From Synechococcus sp. A10-1-5-1 (GTDB lineage Bacteria > Cyanobacteriota > Cyanobacteriia > PCC-6307 > Cyanobiaceae): a stretch of 64,000 bases of DNA. The stretch's first letter is position 1. Each line of letters starts with the position of its first letter. Location: positions 1,364,001 through 1,428,000 of the forward strand of contig NZ_CP096032.1 of assembly GCF_023115425.1 (NCBI RefSeq), written 5' to 3'. Shown here one piece after another: positions 35,272 through 44,784 of the stretch. The notes under the pieces are model-generated. The model searched no databases and had not been told where the DNA came from. It worked only from the letters and a program-made list of their open reading frames with translations. A program made the translations under genes and the position numbers.

Positions 35272-36740
35272 CAGGTGACCCCCCTGGGCAACCGAAACCC
35301 GAGCAGGGCTGTTAACAGCATCAACTGAAGCCAAGCCTTCGGAAGATCCCATAACAGGAACCAAAGCATCGTGAGGGTCGTGTTGTTAACCCAAGTGCCT
35401 ACCAGGCTGAGCACGAGCAACTGCCCGAGCAGGCCAGCCATCGGTTGACGCGCGAGCATCCACAGCAGAATCGACTGGATCAGGGCAAGCAGAGCACCCA
35501 ATGCCGCACTGACGAAGATCACCCCAGGCCAGCGCCAGCGCCACCAGGCATCGGCAAAGAGGCTCAACGTGCCCTGGGAGATCTCACCTGGACGCAGGCC
35601 GAGCTCATCGGAAAGGGTCTGCACGAGCTCCTGACCGTCAAACAGGCTTGGGGCAGCTGGGACAAACGTGTTTGGGATCAAGCCCAATGGCAGGCTTTCG
35701 AAGCCTGAAAAACCCCTTCGGCTCAACTCACGCTGGCTACATGCTTCAAAGAGCCGCACAACGTTCCAGCGTTGAGAAGACACATCGGCCAGCTCGGATG
35801 CAGGGACACCGAGTAGACAACGGGCCTCGGGATCTTTTTCCAGTTGGCGTCCTAAATCGGCACTGCAATCAGAAGCCTGAAGCAATAGATAGAACTCGTG
35901 GGTTGTTCCCATGAGCTGCTTGCCAATCTGAAAGGTTTCAAACGTGCGCTGCAGCGCGGGATTGGTGGAGTCGCCTTCGCGCTGAACACGAATCACCTCC
36001 GCCACCGGTAGAAAAAGCAACCCACCCAGCACCAGAAGGAGTGCCGCCCGCTTCCAAGGCAAACGGCGCCAAATCACAGCACCGAGAAACAGATAGAGCG
36101 GAAGAGCCAGCAATTGGCCCCGACTCGACGAGCCCAGAACCAAGGCCGTCCAACTGGAGAGCAGCAGCACAACAGCAGACCGCTGCAAGCGAGACCAACC
36201 TGTCCAGGCAAATGGCAGGAGCACCAAACCAACCGGTGCCAGACGTGACAGCAACCCCGTCCCGATCAAGAGCTTGGCGATCCATGAAGCCTGCAGGGCC
36301 TGCTGCTGCTGTTGGGGATCCCGAAGAAACAAGCCCGTGGCGGTCATCCCCAATAAAACGATCACGCTTAAGACCACGAGGGCAAAACTCAGCCGCTGCA
36401 GCCTGAGCCGATGCCGCTCCGCAAGACGCAGCAAGGGCTCCTGCGGTTTCGGGCCAACCGCAGTTCGGACTAGGGAGTAACCACAAACCAAAGCCGGTAG
36501 GCCAAGCGCTAACAACAGCGCCAGGCGGTCCAAAGATCCAAGTGTTGAGGCTGTCCCATAGCCAAAAAGGCTGCTGGGATCCAGGCGCCAAAGGGTCCAG
36601 CCAAGTCCGTAGGTGAGGCTGTACATCACGGTCACAACCAAACCCAGGCTTGGCAGCCCCCGTTTCAGCAAATCCCAATCCGCTCTGCAGATCACCACCA
36701 GGGAGAAAGCAATGGCGACCCAGAGCACCGCAATGCTCAT
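35271..36740 (-). CDS. Second Wzy-like polysaccharide polymerase (O-antigen polymerase family)
   Basis: 489 residues with about 11-12 TM helices from the ATG at 36740. It includes VLGSSSRGQLLALPLYLFLG and a long periplasmic region around RRGFSGFESLPLGLIPNTFVP and DELGLRPGEISQGTLSLFAD, the FSDP/SQG-like loop typical of O-antigen polymerases (EpsG/OrfH type). It differs from the polymerase at 31692. Either the two act on different glycans or one replaced the other. Overlaps upstream by ATGA. Confidence 0.68.
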   Translation of the reverse strand: MSIAVLWVAIAFSLVVICRADWDLLKRGLPSLGLVVTVMYSLTYGLGWTLWRLDPSSLFGYGTASTLGSLDRLALLLALGLPALVCGYSLVRTAVGPKPQEPLLRLAERHRLRLQRLSFALVVLSVIVLLGMTATGLFLRDPQQQQQALQASWIAKLLIGTGLLSRLAPVGLVLLPFAWTGWSRLQRSAVVLLLSSWTALVLGSSSRGQLLALPLYLFLGAVIWRRLPWKRAALLLVLGGLLFLPVAEVIRVQREGDSTNPALQRTFETFQIGKQLMGTTHEFYLLLQASDCSADLGRQLEKDPEARCLLGVPASELADVSSQRWNVVRLFEACSQRELSRRGFSGFESLPLGLIPNTFVPAAPSLFDGQELVQTLSDELGLRPGEISQGTLSLFADAWWRWRWPGVIFVSAALGALLALIQSILLWMLARQPMAGLLGQLLVLSLVGTWVNNTTLTMLWFLLWDLPKAWLQLMLLTALLGFRLPRGVT

Positions 36741-38344
36741 GGGCAACTCCAGAGGCGACTCATCACCAAGCGATGCCCGGTCGACAGCGTTCGGGAGACC
36801 TCCGAAGCATGGGTGCAACCCTCAAGAGTGCTGAACGCAGGCACATCCCTGACCTGCAGCTTGAGCCTGGGACTGGCGTCCATTTCCACATGTCCAGCCA
36901 GCTGGCGGTAGCCAATAAACAACGGGAGCGGGCCAACACTGTCATCGACGGTTGGACTCAAAGGCAGGTTCCCATTGAGTTGGGCCTGACGCAGGCTTTC
37001 TTTGGCAGAGACAGCCCAGTAGTCCAATGCGGTGGTCTTGTGGTCGTGGCGGAGACGCCCCCACTCATTCAGATAAGCGCTCTGGTACGGGTTCAATGCG
37101 AGATCGTCAAGCACCAGAACGAAGGCCAACGCTGCGGCGAGGGCAAGCAGCGCCCGACGAAGCAAGAGCGGTCCTTGCCATTGCCAAAGACGCTGAAAGC
37201 CAAATGCGGCGACTACGGCCAAGGCGGGATAGACGAAAAGGGTGTGGCGATCAGCGTCGTAGAGATTCGACTGCCGCAACGCCGCCATACCTGGAACCAA
37301 TGCCGCCTGGGACAAGAGAAGCCACCAGGGGGTTCCCAACCTCAGACTTTTGGGGTCTCGGCGAAGGCGATGGAAACACCAGGCCGTTTGCAACGCCACC
37401 AGCAAGATCAGCAGCAACGGCCATTTGATGGACCACCAATTCCAGAGGTAACGGAGGGTTAGCCAGCCGGGTTGATTAATCCCGATACAGGAGCCACCCC
37501 ACCACATGCAGCCGCCCCATTCATGGCGAGCAAAGGTGTCAAACGCCTCGCGCAGATAGACCCAAGGCCACAGGCCCCAGCTGGCCGGCTGCAGGAGGAG
37601 GGCCAACAACAAACCTGCTGAGGGAACACAGACCGATCGCCACAACGATCGCCCCGCAGGAGGTTTCAGCCCAAAAAGCAATAGCTCTGTCAGGAGAACG
37701 GGAACAATCGCCACAAATTTCTGATTGATCAGCAGCCCGGAAGCAAAAACCGACCAACCAAACCAGCGCACGTCTGTGCTGCGATATCGCCTCAACAGGG
37801 TGAACGTAAAGGCCGTATAAAACAGCGCAAAGGGAATGTCCTTGGGATTCACAAATGAGTGCCCAAGAAGCGATGGGGTCAGTAAGGTGAGACAACCTGC
37901 TAACCAGGGGAAACGGGCACCCAGCTCGCGCGCGATGGCAGTCACCAGCCAGCTCAGGCCGAGAAACTCAGCGGCGAGAAGCAAATGGGAAGTGAAATAA
38001 AAACCCGTGAGCTGATGCTCGGCTGCGGGATAAAACAGTGCTTGTGGGAGTGTCAGACGACCAACCAACAGCGATTGCTGCAAGAACCAAAAGATCCACG
38101 CAGGCAGAAGACCGACGACTCCGTAATACTCAAGATTGGAGTGGATATTCCGGTAGTCCGGCGAGTCCCCGTGCAGCATTTGAGCGGCATGGGCAATCTG
38201 AGTCCGAATGCCAAGGTAATCGGTTTCCTCGTCCCATGAAGTAACTCCACTCGCCAAGGCGGCGACTGCCAGTACGACATACAGGCCAACAGCCCACCAA
38301 TACAGACGACGATCCCAGGCTTTCGGGATCAATGGTCTAGGCAC
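36737..38344 (-). CDS. GT39/GT-C type integral membrane glycosyltransferase
   Basis: 535 residues, about 12 TM helices, GTG start. The first periplasmic loop holds [20 protein letters not shown], the acidic DE motif used by polyprenyl-phosphate-sugar GT-C enzymes, and a later [15 protein letters not shown] segment. It probably moves a sugar from a polyprenyl-phosphate carrier to a periplasmic acceptor. It overlaps the end of uxs by eight bases. Confidence 0.72.
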   Translation of the reverse strand: MPRPLIPKAWDRRLYWWAVGLYVVLAVAALASGVTSWDEETDYLGIRTQIAHAAQMLHGDSPDYRNIHSNLEYYGVVGLLPAWIFWFLQQSLLVGRLTLPQALFYPAAEHQLTGFYFTSHLLLAAEFLGLSWLVTAIARELGARFPWLAGCLTLLTPSLLGHSFVNPKDIPFALFYTAFTFTLLRRYRSTDVRWFGWSVFASGLLINQKFVAIVPVLLTELLLFGLKPPAGRSLWRSVCVPSAGLLLALLLQPASWGLWPWVYLREAFDTFARHEWGGCMWWGGSCIGINQPGWLTLRYLWNWWSIKWPLLLILLVALQTAWCFHRLRRDPKSLRLGTPWWLLLSQAALVPGMAALRQSNLYDADRHTLFVYPALAVVAAFGFQRLWQWQGPLLLRRALLALAAALAFVLVLDDLALNPYQSAYLNEWGRLRHDHKTTALDYWAVSAKESLRQAQLNGNLPLSPTVDDSVGPLPLFIGYRQLAGHVEMDASPRLKLQVRDVPAFSTLEGCTHASEVSRTLSTGHRLVMSRLWSCP

Positions 38345-39281
38345 TCAACCGCTCGCGGAAATCCGCAATCGTCCGATCTAATCCCTGCTCCAAGGCCACC
38401 GTGGGCTGCCAGCCCAAATGCTGTTGGGCCAAGGTGATCACCGGCTGTCGCTGCAGGGGGTCATCCTGAGGCAGAGGCTTGCAGATCAACTCGAGCGAAG
38501 GATTGATCTTGGCACGCACGAGTTCGGCCAACTGGCGAATGGTGAACTCACCCGGATTACCGATATTGATTGGTCCTGTTTCGGAACCATTCATCAAACG
38601 AATGATGCCCTCGACCAAATCATCGACATAGCAGAAGGACCGTGTCTGGGAGCCGTCGCCATAGAGCGTCAGGGGCTCACCCCGTAAAGCCTGGACGATA
38701 AAATTACTCACCACCCGACCATCATCGGGAAGCATGCGCGGGCCGTAGGTGTTAAAGATGCGCACCACGCGGATCTCCGTATCGTGCATCCGCTGATAGT
38801 CAAAACACAGGGTCTCAGCAATGCGCTTGCCCTCGTCGTAGCAGCTGCGGATTCCGATCGTGTTCACACAGCCGCGATAGCTCTCAGGCTGAGGGTGCAC
38901 ATCTGGATCGCCATACACCTCAGACGTACTGGCCAAGAGCAGCCGAGCACCGACCCGCCGGGCCAGGCCAAGCATGTTGTAGGTGCCAAGGAAACTGGTC
39001 TTGGCCGTCTTGATCGGATTGTGTTGGTAGTGAACCGGTGACGCCGGGCAAGCCAAGTGCCAGATGCGATCGACCTCCAAGCGGATCGGCTCGGTGACGT
39101 CGTGACGGATCAACTCGAAGCGTGGATGCCCCAGCCAACGCTCAATGTTCTGCTTGCGGCCGGTGAGGTAGTTATCCAGGCAAATCACTTCCTCTCCCGC
39201 TTCCATCAAACGGTCCACGAGATGGGAGCCGACAAAACCGGCTCCACCGGTGACCAGATTGCGTTTGATTGAAGAAGGCAT
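38337..39281 (-). CDS. uxs: UDP-glucuronate decarboxylase (UDP-xylose synthase)
   Basis: NAD+-dependent SDR enzyme making UDP-xylose from UDP-glucuronate. The 314 residues show [55 protein letters not shown], the catalytic YDEGKRIAE (YxxxK) and [10 protein letters not shown], all UXS-type. No UDP-glucose dehydrogenase is seen in the window, so UDP-glucuronate must come from elsewhere. Confidence 0.93.
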   Translation of the reverse strand: MPSSIKRNLVTGGAGFVGSHLVDRLMEAGEEVICLDNYLTGRKQNIERWLGHPRFELIRHDVTEPIRLEVDRIWHLACPASPVHYQHNPIKTAKTSFLGTYNMLGLARRVGARLLLASTSEVYGDPDVHPQPESYRGCVNTIGIRSCYDEGKRIAETLCFDYQRMHDTEIRVVRIFNTYGPRMLPDDGRVVSNFIVQALRGEPLTLYGDGSQTRSFCYVDDLVEGIIRLMNGSETGPINIGNPGEFTIRQLAELVRAKINPSLELICKPLPQDDPLQRQPVITLAQQHLGWQPTVALEQGLDRTIADFRERLSA

Positions 39282-39299
39282 GGAACCAGCGGAGCGGGT

Positions 39300-40298
39300 T
39301 TAAAGGCGAACGAGCTGTTGTTTGAGCTGCTCGCGGAAGAGAGCCACGGTGCTGACCAAGCCTTCTTCCAAGGGGATTCGGGCGGTCCAACCCAACGAGG
39401 CTAAGCGGCTCACATCGAGTTGCTTCTTGGGCGTTCCATCGGGCTTCGACGCATCCCAGATGATCTCGCCCGAGAATCCAGTGGCGCGGGCTACCGCCTC
39501 CGCCAGCTGGCGGATGGTGAGGTCCAAACCAGTGCCGACGTTGAGGAACGGCAAGGGCTGGCCGGCATCATCCAAGGGGGCCGACGCTGAGCTGGGGTCC
39601 CAATGCTCCAATGCGAAAACACAGGCCTCACCCAGGTCGTCCACGTGCAAAAACTCCCGCAGGGGGGAGCCCGTCCCCCAGCAGGTCACCGTGGCATCAC
39701 CGCGCTCGGCTGCTTCATGAAAACGGCGGATCAACGCCGGCAACACATGGCTATGGGTGGGGTGATAGTTGTCGCCCGGCCCGTAGAGGTTGGTGGGCAT
39801 CAGGCTGACGGCATCAAAACCATACTGCTGCCGTAGGGCCTGACCAAGCTTGATCCCAGCGATCTTGGCAATCGCGTACCACTCATTGGTGGGCTCAAGA
39901 GCCCCCGTCAGCAAAGCCTCCTCGCGAATGGGCTGCTGGGCAAACTTGGGGTAAATGCAGCTGCTGCCCAGAAACAAGAGGCGGCGCACACCGGCTTGCC
40001 AGGCCGCTTCGATGACATGGTTCTGAATTTTCAGGTTGGAGAGCAAGAAATCGGCTGGATAGCTGCTGTTGGCCTGAATGCCCCCGACCTTGGCTGCAGC
40101 CAACACGACCACGTCCGGGCGTTCAGCCTCGAAGCAAGCTTTCACCGCCGAGGGGTCCTCGAGGTCCAAGGCCGCCCGATCCAACAGCACCTGCTGGCCA
40201 TAACCAGCGCGCTGCAAAGCGCGGGAGATGGCACCTCCGGCCATGCCGCGATGCCCCGCGATGAAAAAGCGGTCCTCGCTGGAAATCAACGTGCCCAT
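39300..40298 (-). CDS. fcl: GDP-L-fucose synthase
   Basis: Epimerase/reductase (WcaG) that turns GDP-4-keto-6-deoxymannose into GDP-L-fucose with NADPH. The 332 residues include the Rossmann start FIAGHRGMAGGAI, GSSCIYPKFAQQPI, the YAIAKIAG catalytic YxxxK and LMPTNLYGPGDNY. It overlaps gmd by one base (TGATG), so both activities are produced together. GDP-fucose may feed the GT11-like gene at 6214. Confidence 0.95.
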   Translation of the reverse strand: MGTLISSEDRFFIAGHRGMAGGAISRALQRAGYGQQVLLDRAALDLEDPSAVKACFEAERPDVVVLAAAKVGGIQANSSYPADFLLSNLKIQNHVIEAAWQAGVRRLLFLGSSCIYPKFAQQPIREEALLTGALEPTNEWYAIAKIAGIKLGQALRQQYGFDAVSLMPTNLYGPGDNYHPTHSHVLPALIRRFHEAAERGDATVTCWGTGSPLREFLHVDDLGEACVFALEHWDPSSASAPLDDAGQPLPFLNVGTGLDLTIRQLAEAVARATGFSGEIIWDASKPDGTPKKQLDVSRLASLGWTARIPLEEGLVSTVALFREQLKQQLVRL

Positions 40299-41470
40299 CA
40301 GGCCTTCGGTCCCTTGCTCGCGGCAACGGCGGAAGGATTGGTGGGGGGATTTTCCATCGAGCCCACCACTTGATACCCCTGCTGCCGCAGCAGCGCTTCC
40401 TTCGCAGCCTCCTCTTTATCCGTTGCCACCATCTCAGCCACCAGTTCTTCCAGGGTGGTGGTGGGGGTCCAGCCAAGCTTCTCCCTTGCCTTGGCGGGAT
40501 CCCCGAGCAGGGTCTCCACTTCAGCTGGCCTGAAGTAACGCGGGTCAATCCGGACAACAACGGTGCCGGTGTCCGAGCGCCTGCCAACTTCATCGACACC
40601 ACTGCCTTCCCACTGGATGGCGCCCCAACCCAGCTGCTCAGCCGTGAGCTCAATGAAGCGGCGCACGCTTTCTTGACGGCCTGTGGCGATCACGAAGTCT
40701 TCTGGGATCTGCTGCTGAAGCATCCGCCACTGCATCTCGACGTAGTCGCGCGCGTGGCCCCAATCCCGCAGGGAATCGATGTTGCCCATGAACAGACACT
40801 GATCCAGGCCCGCATCAATGCGGGCGAGGCCCCTGGTGATCTTCCTGGTGACAAAGGTTTCGCCTCGGCGCGGCGATTCGTGGTTAAAGAGCACGCCATT
40901 GCAGGCGTACATGCCATAACTCTCGCGGTAATTAACCGTGATCCAGTAGCCGTACAACTTGGCTACGGCGTAGGGGCTACGGGGGTAGAAGGGCGTGGTT
41001 TCCTTCTGGGGAATCTCCTGAACCAGGCCGTACAACTCGCTGGTGCTGGCCTGATAAATCTTGGTGGAATCCGTGAGGCCCAGCATGCGCACCGCCTCAA
41101 GAATCCGCAATGTCCCCAAGGCATCGCTGTTGGCGGTGTACTCAGGAGCCTCAAAACTCACCGCCACGTGGCTCTGAGCACCAAGGTTGTAGATCTCGTC
41201 GGGCTGCACCTGCTCAATGATGCGGATCAGGTTGGTGCTGTCCGTCAGGTCCCCGTAGTGCAGGACCAAACGAGGGTCAGCCTCGTGCGGGTCTTGATAG
41301 AGGTGGTCGATCCGGCTGGTGTTGAAGCTGCTGGCCCGGCGCTTGATGCCGTGAACAACGTAACCCTTCTCAAGGAGCAGTTCGGCCAAATAACTGCCGT
41401 CTTGGCCTGTGATCCCGGTGATCAGAGCCTTGCGCCCGGCGCAATCAATCGAGGCGGGATCGAAACTCAT
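40298..41470 (-). CDS. gmd: GDP-mannose 4,6-dehydratase
   Basis: Makes GDP-4-keto-6-deoxymannose, the shared precursor of GDP-L-fucose and GDP-perosamine. The 390 residues start [20 protein letters not shown] and carry [20 protein letters not shown], the [10 protein letters not shown] active-site YxxxK and [16 protein letters not shown]. The C-terminal tail of about 20 residues ([17 protein letters not shown]) is longer than usual. Its ATG overlaps the stop of the ligase-like gene (ATGA). Confidence 0.96.
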   Translation of the reverse strand: MSFDPASIDCAGRKALITGITGQDGSYLAELLLEKGYVVHGIKRRASSFNTSRIDHLYQDPHEADPRLVLHYGDLTDSTNLIRIIEQVQPDEIYNLGAQSHVAVSFEAPEYTANSDALGTLRILEAVRMLGLTDSTKIYQASTSELYGLVQEIPQKETTPFYPRSPYAVAKLYGYWITVNYRESYGMYACNGVLFNHESPRRGETFVTRKITRGLARIDAGLDQCLFMGNIDSLRDWGHARDYVEMQWRMLQQQIPEDFVIATGRQESVRRFIELTAEQLGWGAIQWEGSGVDEVGRRSDTGTVVVRIDPRYFRPAEVETLLGDPAKAREKLGWTPTTTLEELVAEMVATDKEEAAKEALLRQQGYQVVGSMENPPTNPSAVAASKGPKA

Positions 41471-42729
41471 GACTCTCTATCCAACGGAGGCAAGACCGCT
41501 GGCGAGAAGGCCAGGGCTCCTAAGCCGAAGAACCCAAAGTAAAAGAGCAACCCGTCGGCATAGATCAGAGGCTGGAACAGCCATTGCACTGTCAACACAA
41601 TCAAGAAGCCAGCACTGATCAGTGCATGTCCACGCGATGCGGGGTCTCTGAGCAGCTGACCGAGCTGCCGTAACGACCGACACAGGAGCGGAACGACGGC
41701 GAGCAGGAGCGCGATGGCTGGGATCAGGCCGGCTCTCACCACGAGGTCAAACGGCACGTTGTGAAGAAGGTCACCCGCAGAAGCGTCGAAACCAACCCAA
41801 ACCTGGCGTTGTTGCTCGAAATACTCAAGGCTCAATCGCTGGCCACCCCAAAGCGTGTCTGGAATGTGCGTCAGGAATGCGAGGAAGCGATCGAGACGCT
41901 CGTCGTAGACACGGGCCAAGAGACGGGAGGTGATGTCGCCGCGCCCCCAAAGCAACGAGACAAGCGACAACAGCAGAAAACCGCCAAGGCCTGACAAAGC
42001 CAAGAGGCTCAGCTTGAGGGATTGATGCGCGGCCTGACGCTCCGAGGTCGCTACCCAAGCCAGAGGCAGCAACGACAGCAAACCAACCAAAAGCCCAATC
42101 CGGCCATGGAAGGCCAACACAGCCAGCAGACCAAGCAGTCCCGCTCCCACCATCAGCTGGGCAAGTCGCGATTGCTCCTTGCGCAAACGCAACCAGAGGC
42201 CAGGGAACATCCAAGCCACCGCAAAAGAAGCGTTCTGCTCGACCGAACGCACGTTCATCACCCCTTGCTGCCCCCAGGGCACAGCAATGCTCAAATCCCT
42301 GTGCTGACTCCAGATCTCCAGCAATGAACTGGACAAAGCATCCCGACCCAGGAGGAGAACCAGCCAGACGTAAGCCAGCGCTCCAAGGCCATAGGCCAAC
42401 CAAATCCAGCTGAGTTGACGCGGCGTCCAGCACTGGGCCAAGCGCGCACCCAACCAGACGCCCCCGATGGGCAGCGCGAGCATGGAGATCAGGTCGAGAA
42501 GATCACGGCCCTGCAGCGACCACAGGCCGTAGTGGAGGGACGTCCAGGTGTAGCCGACACTGAAGACCGCAAGGGCTAAGAGCGGCCACACCCGACGGGG
42601 AGCCACGAGGGGAGCATTACGGGTCTGCCAAAACAGGACCGCATAAAGCAGATACAGCAGTGTGAAGGCCTTCGGCAGGTGTAGACCCACCAAAAATACG
42701 AGCAGTAAAGGGGTCCATCGCGAATTCAT
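41467..42729 (-). CDS. O-antigen ligase-like membrane protein (WaaL/Wzy_C family)
   Basis: 420 residues with about 11 TM helices and a periplasmic loop before the last helices ([20 protein letters not shown], then [20 protein letters not shown]). The HN residues in [14 protein letters not shown] match the conserved loop of the ligase family. A role in attaching finished glycan to a lipid anchor is likely; polymerase activity cannot be excluded. Confidence 0.78.
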   Translation of the reverse strand: MNSRWTPLLLVFLVGLHLPKAFTLLYLLYAVLFWQTRNAPLVAPRRVWPLLALAVFSVGYTWTSLHYGLWSLQGRDLLDLISMLALPIGGVWLGARLAQCWTPRQLSWIWLAYGLGALAYVWLVLLLGRDALSSSLLEIWSQHRDLSIAVPWGQQGVMNVRSVEQNASFAVAWMFPGLWLRLRKEQSRLAQLMVGAGLLGLLAVLAFHGRIGLLVGLLSLLPLAWVATSERQAAHQSLKLSLLALSGLGGFLLLSLVSLLWGRGDITSRLLARVYDERLDRFLAFLTHIPDTLWGGQRLSLEYFEQQRQVWVGFDASAGDLLHNVPFDLVVRAGLIPAIALLLAVVPLLCRSLRQLGQLLRDPASRGHALISAGFLIVLTVQWLFQPLIYADGLLFYFGFFGLGALAFSPAVLPPLDRES

Positions 42730-43856
42730 TGATCACCTCTAGCTTCACGAGACAGTTCCTGACGTAAGGCATCCAGGTCAACAACGAGCTGCCGTTGATA
42801 GGGGTGCAGTTGGCGGTCCAAGCGCGCTGAATCCACAGCAGGCTGACAATAAAAAGGTTTGATCAAGCCGAGGTGAAAGCTGTTGTAGACACCACCACCC
42901 AACATCCGCAATTCACTGGGATAGCGACAGGAATTCAACGGGCTCAGCTCCAGGAGACGGTAAGGACGATCACGCGAAAGCAAGGCATTCATCACCATCG
43001 AACCGTGCTCACACCAGAAGCTGGATGCCTGTCGAATCCAATGCAGAAGCTGTTGCGGCGAATGAGAGATTGGATTCAAGACGGCATAGCCATGGTCTCG
43101 AAAGAGGTCTTCAACAGCTTCAAGATTCAGGATTCGCTCCTGACGCTGAGAGCAGAGAAAGATGCGCCCAGGACCGCAAGACTCTGAGAGGTGCTCAGCA
43201 CTAGGCAAGTGCGTGGCCAGGCAGTTGCGAAGCAGCGATAGGTTCTGCCAGGGACTCAAGCGAGGAAGCACCTTGGCGCGCTGCAAGACCCAGTTGACCT
43301 CCAGGAACTGCTGCGGAGTCATCACAGCAAGGGAGTCCTTCGGACAAAGCTCGATCAAAAACTCGGCCCAGCTCTGAGAGGGCGCAATGGCAATCAGTCG
43401 GGGTGGATTCGACAGTGCATGCAACTGACGCGCATACCAAAGAAAGGCACCCAATTGATCACCAACCCAATGGCCGAAGTGACTGGTGAGATGGGGGAAT
43501 ACGGCGTAGGAACCCTCAAGCAGTTTGATGGGCTTGTTGAGCTGCTTGCGAATGGTGTGGTATTGAATCCGTCGGTACGGAGCTGCTTGGCCTCTGCTAA
43601 CGCCCTTTGCAAGAGCCCACGTTTCGATGCACGGATAGTGGGCAATCGATGAGCTCCGGTAGGCGTGACTCACCAGCCGAACATCATCCATATATGAGGG
43701 GAGCCCCGACGGATTCGCGAGAATCGATTGCGGATAGGACCCTGTAGACCCTCTTGAGCCATCAAGAACATGGCGATAGCCCAAGAGACCTGTATCAGCT
43801 AGGCGCAGCCACAGTTCTCGCACACACTCGCCAGACAAGTCTCTGAGGCTTCTCAC
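42726..43856 (-). CDS. GT61-family glycosyltransferase, divergent
   Basis: 376 residues from a GTG in GTGA at 43856; a TTG at 43865 is possible. Motifs SHFGHWVGDQLG and WCEHGSMVMNALLSRDRP correspond to the NYFHW and GAHGAGLTN blocks of GT61, but the usual Gly-Ala before the His is replaced by Cys-Glu. It is likely a catalytically similar, divergent member. Its neighbour 43853-44776 probably acts on the same glycan. Confidence 0.72.
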   Translation of the reverse strand: MRSLRDLSGECVRELWLRLADTGLLGYRHVLDGSRGSTGSYPQSILANPSGLPSYMDDVRLVSHAYRSSSIAHYPCIETWALAKGVSRGQAAPYRRIQYHTIRKQLNKPIKLLEGSYAVFPHLTSHFGHWVGDQLGAFLWYARQLHALSNPPRLIAIAPSQSWAEFLIELCPKDSLAVMTPQQFLEVNWVLQRAKVLPRLSPWQNLSLLRNCLATHLPSAEHLSESCGPGRIFLCSQRQERILNLEAVEDLFRDHGYAVLNPISHSPQQLLHWIRQASSFWCEHGSMVMNALLSRDRPYRLLELSPLNSCRYPSELRMLGGGVYNSFHLGLIKPFYCQPAVDSARLDRQLHPYQRQLVVDLDALRQELSREARGDQ

Positions 43857-44776
43857 CAGTAACAACCTCCGTCCACTGTTTCAGCGAGTGGAGGCGTCTC
43901 AGTAGACGATGGACGTACCCAAGCATCATTCATCAGTGGGAGATATTGCGGCATAGCCTCCCAACGACGTCCTCGAATACCAAATAAAAGCTGCAAAGCA
44001 CCACCAAGATGCACAGCCGGCTTGCCCATCTGCTTAATTGCGGCACCGAGTGGCAACCCATAAGCACCACACCCAATCAATGCTATGTCGAAAGGGACCA
44101 TGGATACACGCTCGATGAGCTGACTCAGAGCATCATTCCAGGATCGAAAACCTTCTCGATCATGGCCGAGGGTTTGAGGCGGACGTACACAAATCAAATC
44201 GAATCGGGGTAGTAGTGATGGAGAATCAGGATGAATATGGTTAAACATTAAATGTTGGCTTTCGATAGTCTCGACGAATGGGTGAACGACCAAGACACGC
44301 TTACCACTAAGCGATCGCGACCAAGGCTCTACAGACCACCAAGGCTCTAAAGCAGCTAAATCACAGATCTTGGGATGGCTAGAAAGGCGGCTAACCATTT
44401 TGTACTGATAAGGGCTGTCCCAGATGCCCAAGAGATCGACTAGTTGCAGCGATGAATAAAGCCTGTTCGCGACTTCGTCAAGGGACTCTTTACCCAAGGG
44501 GAAGATACCTGCATTGCAATGGGCCTGATTGAGAGTCAAGCGCGAATAGGAGGATCCCTTAAATAGATATTCACCCACTAACCTGGACTCAACCGAACCT
44601 AAGCGGCCGACCAAATAAGGTTTCCCCTCTGAGATTGATATCTCTATCAGACGGGCTGCCGACTCAGTGGTCAGCTGACCAAGCAAAAGCTTCTTGAAGC
44701 GATAACGCCTTAAAGAAGCAGGCAGGTATTGCAGAGTGCGCTTCAATTCATGCTTAAGACGCCATGTGTAAGTCAT
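43853..44776 (-). CDS. GT-D fold glycosyltransferase-like protein
   Basis: 307 residues. VGRLGSVESRLVGEY corresponds to the FARYGDGE-type donor loop of GT-D proteins (DUF1792-like), and the end ALIGCGAYGLPLGAAIKQMG followed by AVHLGGALQLLFGIRGRRWE is conserved in this group. The start at 44776 is the ATG; a TTG at 44788 overlaps the previous gene. A transfer to a protein- or lipid-linked glycan is presumed; the acceptor is unknown. Confidence 0.65.
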   Translation of the reverse strand: MTYTWRLKHELKRTLQYLPASLRRYRFKKLLLGQLTTESAARLIEISISEGKPYLVGRLGSVESRLVGEYLFKGSSYSRLTLNQAHCNAGIFPLGKESLDEVANRLYSSLQLVDLLGIWDSPYQYKMVSRLSSHPKICDLAALEPWWSVEPWSRSLSGKRVLVVHPFVETIESQHLMFNHIHPDSPSLLPRFDLICVRPPQTLGHDREGFRSWNDALSQLIERVSMVPFDIALIGCGAYGLPLGAAIKQMGKPAVHLGGALQLLFGIRGRRWEAMPQYLPLMNDAWVRPSSTETPPLAETVDGGCYW

Positions 44777-44784
44777 TCCAGTTC

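Noticed and set aside
40370-41542. Plus-strand open frame of 390 codons opposite gmd
   Set aside because: gmd is certain on the minus strand with all motifs; the antisense frame has no recognisable motif and runs past the gmd start.
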